From Phymatolithon calcareum (lineage: Eukaryota; Rhodophyta; Florideophyceae; Hapalidiales), in assembly GCA_977006965.1 (NCBI GenBank), contig OZ345381.1, forward strand, positions 1,550,001-1,614,000: a DNA stretch of 64,000 nucleotides, given 5' to 3'. The notes beneath the pieces were generated by a model. It saw only the letters and a program-made list of their open reading frames with translations. It searched no databases and was not told where the DNA came from. Position 1 is the first letter of the stretch, and each line of letters starts with the position of its first letter. This document shows, piece after piece, positions 61,322-64,000 of this stretch. Both the position numbers and the translations under genes were made by a program.

Positions 61322-61993
61322 ATGGACGCAGACCAAGGCAAGAGCGGCCTACGGCAGCCGTTCATTACAACCGCTAACGCCCTAGCTAATCTCTACAAAA
61401 CTGCCGCCGCGGCTGAGAAGGAGGCGAGGGATGCCGGCGCCCGAGCCGCGTACTTGCACGTCATGCAATGGGCAGCCCGAAAAGCCCGCAAAAACGAGTC
61501 TTTCACCACGGCTGAAGTCATTGCCATGTGTGGGGCGGAACTTGCAAAGATTCCTCAGTCCAACAGAGAAGAAGGAAGTCCATCCAACAACGTCCCCGCC
61601 GCCCCACGTGTGCTCGGCAACAGCCAGTATTCCAATAACCAAGACACCCGTCAGAGGTTACCCCAGCGTAATGCCGAGAATGTGATGCGCGATGATCCGT
61701 TGGTGTCTGATATTCGCAAATTGGATGTGAATCCTAACCCGCGGAAGAGGCCGAGAATTGCAATCAGCGAGACTTTTATCAGGGCTTGTGAGGACTCTGG
61801 AAATGGAAATTTGTTTTGCATGGGATCTCATGGTGGATTGCAGGGAGGATTTGGCGACTTTTCTGCCATGCGAACTCTCGATGATGAAGGTCGTGAATCT
61901 CGAAACCAGCCTTCGAACACTAGAGGCTCCACAGAGCCGAGGAAGACGCGTTCCGGGAGACTCAACATTACTGAGAAGCAGCGGAGGAAGTAG
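61322..61993 (+). CDS. HAPSTR1/C16orf72-like protein
   Basis: A 223-residue soluble protein. The ATG at 61322 is the first real start; the open frame upstream begins with GTG. A helical N-terminal part, LANLYKTAAAAEKEARDAG then YLHVMQWAARKARKNESF and VIAMCGAEL, follows the pattern of HAPSTR1 (C16orf72, a partner of the E3 ligase HUWE1 in stress signalling): LYK, a run of small residues, a tyrosine, then a V-x-x-W-x-x-K block. The remainder is disordered, Asn/Arg/Ser-rich with a basic patch PRKRPRIAIS that could be a nuclear signal, and ends TEKQRRK. The relation rests on a short stretch. A TACTGTA heptamer lies 28 bp after the stop. Confidence 0.45.
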   Translation: MDADQGKSGLRQPFITTANALANLYKTAAAAEKEARDAGARAAYLHVMQWAARKARKNESFTTAEVIAMCGAELAKIPQSNREEGSPSNNVPAAPRVLGNSQYSNNQDTRQRLPQRNAENVMRDDPLVSDIRKLDVNPNPRKRPRIAISETFIRACEDSGNGNLFCMGSHGGLQGGFGDFSAMRTLDDEGRESRNQPSNTRGSTEPRKTRSGRLNITEKQRRK

Positions 61994-62743
61994 ATGAGTC
62001 CCGACAAGCGCACAATGCAGTACTGTATCAAGTGTTCGGTCTGCCCATGTCTGCGTGAACCCAAGGTGCATCCGCCGTAAAAACAGCTGGCCATCAAGTT
62101 TGTTAACTCTATTTTGAAGAACGTGTGCAAATAGCAACCTCCGCCTCCTCCTCCGCAGCGCTGTCGCCATTGCGGGTCATTATTTTCTTTTCTGATAAAT
62201 ATGCGCTACATGCAGTACTTCCTGTTTATCGCTATTCCTACTCGAGAGTTCTCAAAGGCGTTCGTTGTAACGCCGCGCAGAAATTAAAGCAAGTCCAACA
62301 CATGGTTCACCTATAAGCCAACCAGCTCTCTCCTTCAAAGATAGTTTTCGTGATTCGATTTTCATCCCTCATCAGCCTTGCCTTACGCAATGCTCGAGAA
62401 TCACGAGGCCAGGGGATGGTATCCCTGTAAGAGGTATTGGCGAAATGTTTGCTACAGTACTTTTTTGGAAACACCTATGCGAACTATGATAGCTGACTGC
62501 CAAATTGAAACGAACATCTGCCCGTTTCCTGTTGTGCCTTAAGCTGACCTCACAGTTCAACCACAGAAACGATATCCGTGTTGCCCAAAATGGGTCCCCT
62601 TGGATTTCTAATATTTTGTACAGCACGGGCACCTCGTCCAGAGGTTGGGGTTCCTGAAGCCCGTGATGTACCTACCGAAACTAATCCAGTAATATTTGCA
62701 GCTCCATTGCCGGCTGGAAAAAAGTCAGAATAATGATGCTAAA
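61994..62743. other. Intergenic region upstream of the PP4R4-like gene
   Basis: No gene is supported. A short protein-like frame (PRPEVGVPEARDVP and following, around 62630-62730) precedes the PP4R4-like start and could be an alternative upstream exon. Heptamers lie at 62021 and 62453. Confidence 0.4.
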
Positions 62744-64000
62744 ATGACGATAAGAAAGAACCTGAATCCAGTAAGTTCCTTTTTCTTCCCTAGAGCTGCA
62801 TAGAAGAAAGATGGCTTCTCTAACTTATTTCCCACTCCCGTGTTCGTTCTGCTTTTCATGCTTAGGATGGAGACATTCCTGGTGTCGCACCACCAGCAGA
62901 AGCCGTCTTGCATAATGTCAAAAACATGGCCAAACTTTTGCAAACGGGGACTTCCTCGCAGAAGACTCTTGTTTTGTTTGAGATACCGCAGCTTCTTGCA
63001 AATTGCGCGGACGAAACTCTAAACATTATTGTCCCAGCCATCTGCCTTTTCGTCCAACGTTGGGACGAAGATCTTCAAATCGCCGCAGCAGAAGCTCTCC
63101 TCGACGTTGTACAACATCCCATTCCCGCTAGCACCAAAGGATTAATCGTTCAGGCTGCGCTACACGTCATTGCAGATGTCGATTCGGAGGATATTCTGGA
63201 ATCCTGGGGTGAAATACTTGTTCTAACTCTTCCAACCATTCAACTGGAGACCGACTCCAAGATAAGAAGTATTACCGGTCTGCTCGGTGCTTTCACACAT
63301 TCGGATATCAGCGTATGTCGGAAATTGGCTGCAAGAGTGTTCGGTGCAATTGCTCCAAGCATCTCAGGGGAACAGGTTGAAATTCATATTCTCGATCACG
63401 CATTGCTACTATTCGACGACCCAGACCCAGAAATCCGTGGAATGGTGGCAGAATCTATGGCATTTATCGGTGCCGTCACGAGCGAAGAAACAACTGAGAC
63501 GAGAGTGTGGCCAAAAATATGGGGATTTCTTCAAGATGAAGATGTACGAATTCGAGCTGTGACTTTGCGTACAATTGCGTCCATTCTTCAAGGTCAGCGA
63601 GCAAAAGGATTGGACATACGCCGTTTTTCTAAACTGCTTTATCCTGTACTGCTCGAACAAGCGGCCGTTGCACGCAAATCTGCTGAAGAAGATCAGCGTG
63701 CTATTGACGATAATATGTTCTTGATGCTTGAAATGTTCTCTGAAGTTTTTGGACAGTTTGTATATTCTTGCGCTTTCCATTTCCAAAATGCGAATCTGAA
63801 CGGCCTTTTCAAGACATTCGAAGCCATGGCCACATGCAACGGTCCTACTGTGCGCCGTTTCTGTGCATTCAATTTGCCGGGCGTCTGCCTTACTTTTGGA
63901 TCGGCACATGCAGTGGAGCTCTCTGGCATTGTGCAAGCTCTTTCCATCGACATGGACGCTGAAACAAGGTGCAATATAGCTGCTGGAATTCATCAAACTG
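62744..64000 (+). CDS. PP4 regulatory subunit 4-like HEAT-repeat protein (5' part)
   Basis: Start of a HEAT-repeat scaffold that resembles serine/threonine phosphatase 4 regulatory subunit 4 (or the related PP4R1/PP2A-A scaffolds). Exon 1 (62744-62770) encodes MTIRKNLNP. A 95-nt intron (62771-62865, GTAAGT...GCTTAG) follows, and exon 2 runs from 62866 open to the window edge. The frame TAG directly before 62866 shows splicing is needed. Exon 2 gives about 378 residues of helical repeats: NMAKLLQTGTSSQKTLVLFE, IPQLLANCADETLNIIVPAI and later DDPDPEIRGMVAESMAFIG and QDEDVRIRAVTLRTIASIL. The early segment matches the PP4R4 pattern of a Ser/Gln run, then L-P-x-L-L and ETL...V-P. The exact subfamily needs the missing C-terminus. 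Minus-strand ORFs over this exon are shadows. Confidence 0.65.
62771..62865 (+). other. Intron in the PP4R4-like gene
   Basis: A 95-nt GT-AG intron, phase 0, nine codons after the proposed ATG. Confidence 0.6.

Noticed and set aside
63409-63996. 195-codon minus-strand frame
   Set aside because: Opposite to the HEAT-repeat exon, which has clear repeat structure on the plus strand.
1-64000. CRISPR arrays, prokaryotic operons or phage genes
   Set aside because: Spliced genes, organelle leaders and eukaryotic families show nuclear DNA; no regularly spaced direct repeats were seen.

Overview
The window looks like nuclear DNA of a photosynthetic eukaryote, most likely a red alga. Plastid-type genes (a short-form tRNase Z with a leader, a GDT1-type transporter with a transit-like leader, a sucrose-phosphate-phosphatase-fold protein) sit beside mitochondrial genes (bL12m, QCR8, a carrier, a WD40 protein resembling the red-algal division factor MDA1). 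Most genes are intronless. Those with introns have one, in four of six cases close to the start codon and usually only 85-95 nt long. These traits are known from florideophyte red algae such as Chondrus; the assignment is inference.

Positions 1-22 kb are gene-poor. They hold five members of one secreted glycine-rich protein family, four on the minus strand (68-1090, 4838-5983, 7406-7927, 11258-12295) and one on the plus strand (19950-21020), plus a secreted GH18-like protein (17790-18503). Each glycine-rich protein has a signal peptide, one or two copies of a module C-x4-C-x8-C-x-C, long Gly/Ser arms and a TATA-type box 63-79 bp upstream of its ATG. I recognise no described family with this architecture, and it is my main candidate for something new. 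Between these genes lie fold-back elements and decayed ORFs.

Positions 23-64 kb carry housekeeping genes, often in convergent or divergent pairs: tRNase Z and a GT31 glycosyltransferase; an S1-domain protein; a repeat-rich 5.4 kb gap; a WNK kinase fused to ankyrin repeats; an MDA1-like WD40 protein; mitochondrial L7/L12; QCR8; the proteasome chaperone Nas2/PSMD9; a GDT1-type transporter; a 100-residue membrane-anchored DnaJ-type zinc-finger protein (found only by splicing two exons); a membrane protein of unknown function; a mitochondrial pyrimidine-nucleotide-type carrier; a PI4K-gamma-type kinase; a MATE transporter; a probably catalytically dead sucrose-phosphatase-like protein; a HAPSTR1-like protein; and the 5' part of a PP4R4-like HEAT protein that runs off the right edge.

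Two signals run through the non-coding DNA. The heptamer TACTGTA/TACAGTA occurs at least 36 times by eye, against about 8 expected by chance, and I saw none inside a recognised functional CDS. There are also many fold-back sequences, including a perfect 54-bp palindrome with no spacer (31763-31816) and a 153-nt long hairpin (48262-48414). No tRNA, rRNA or CRISPR was found.
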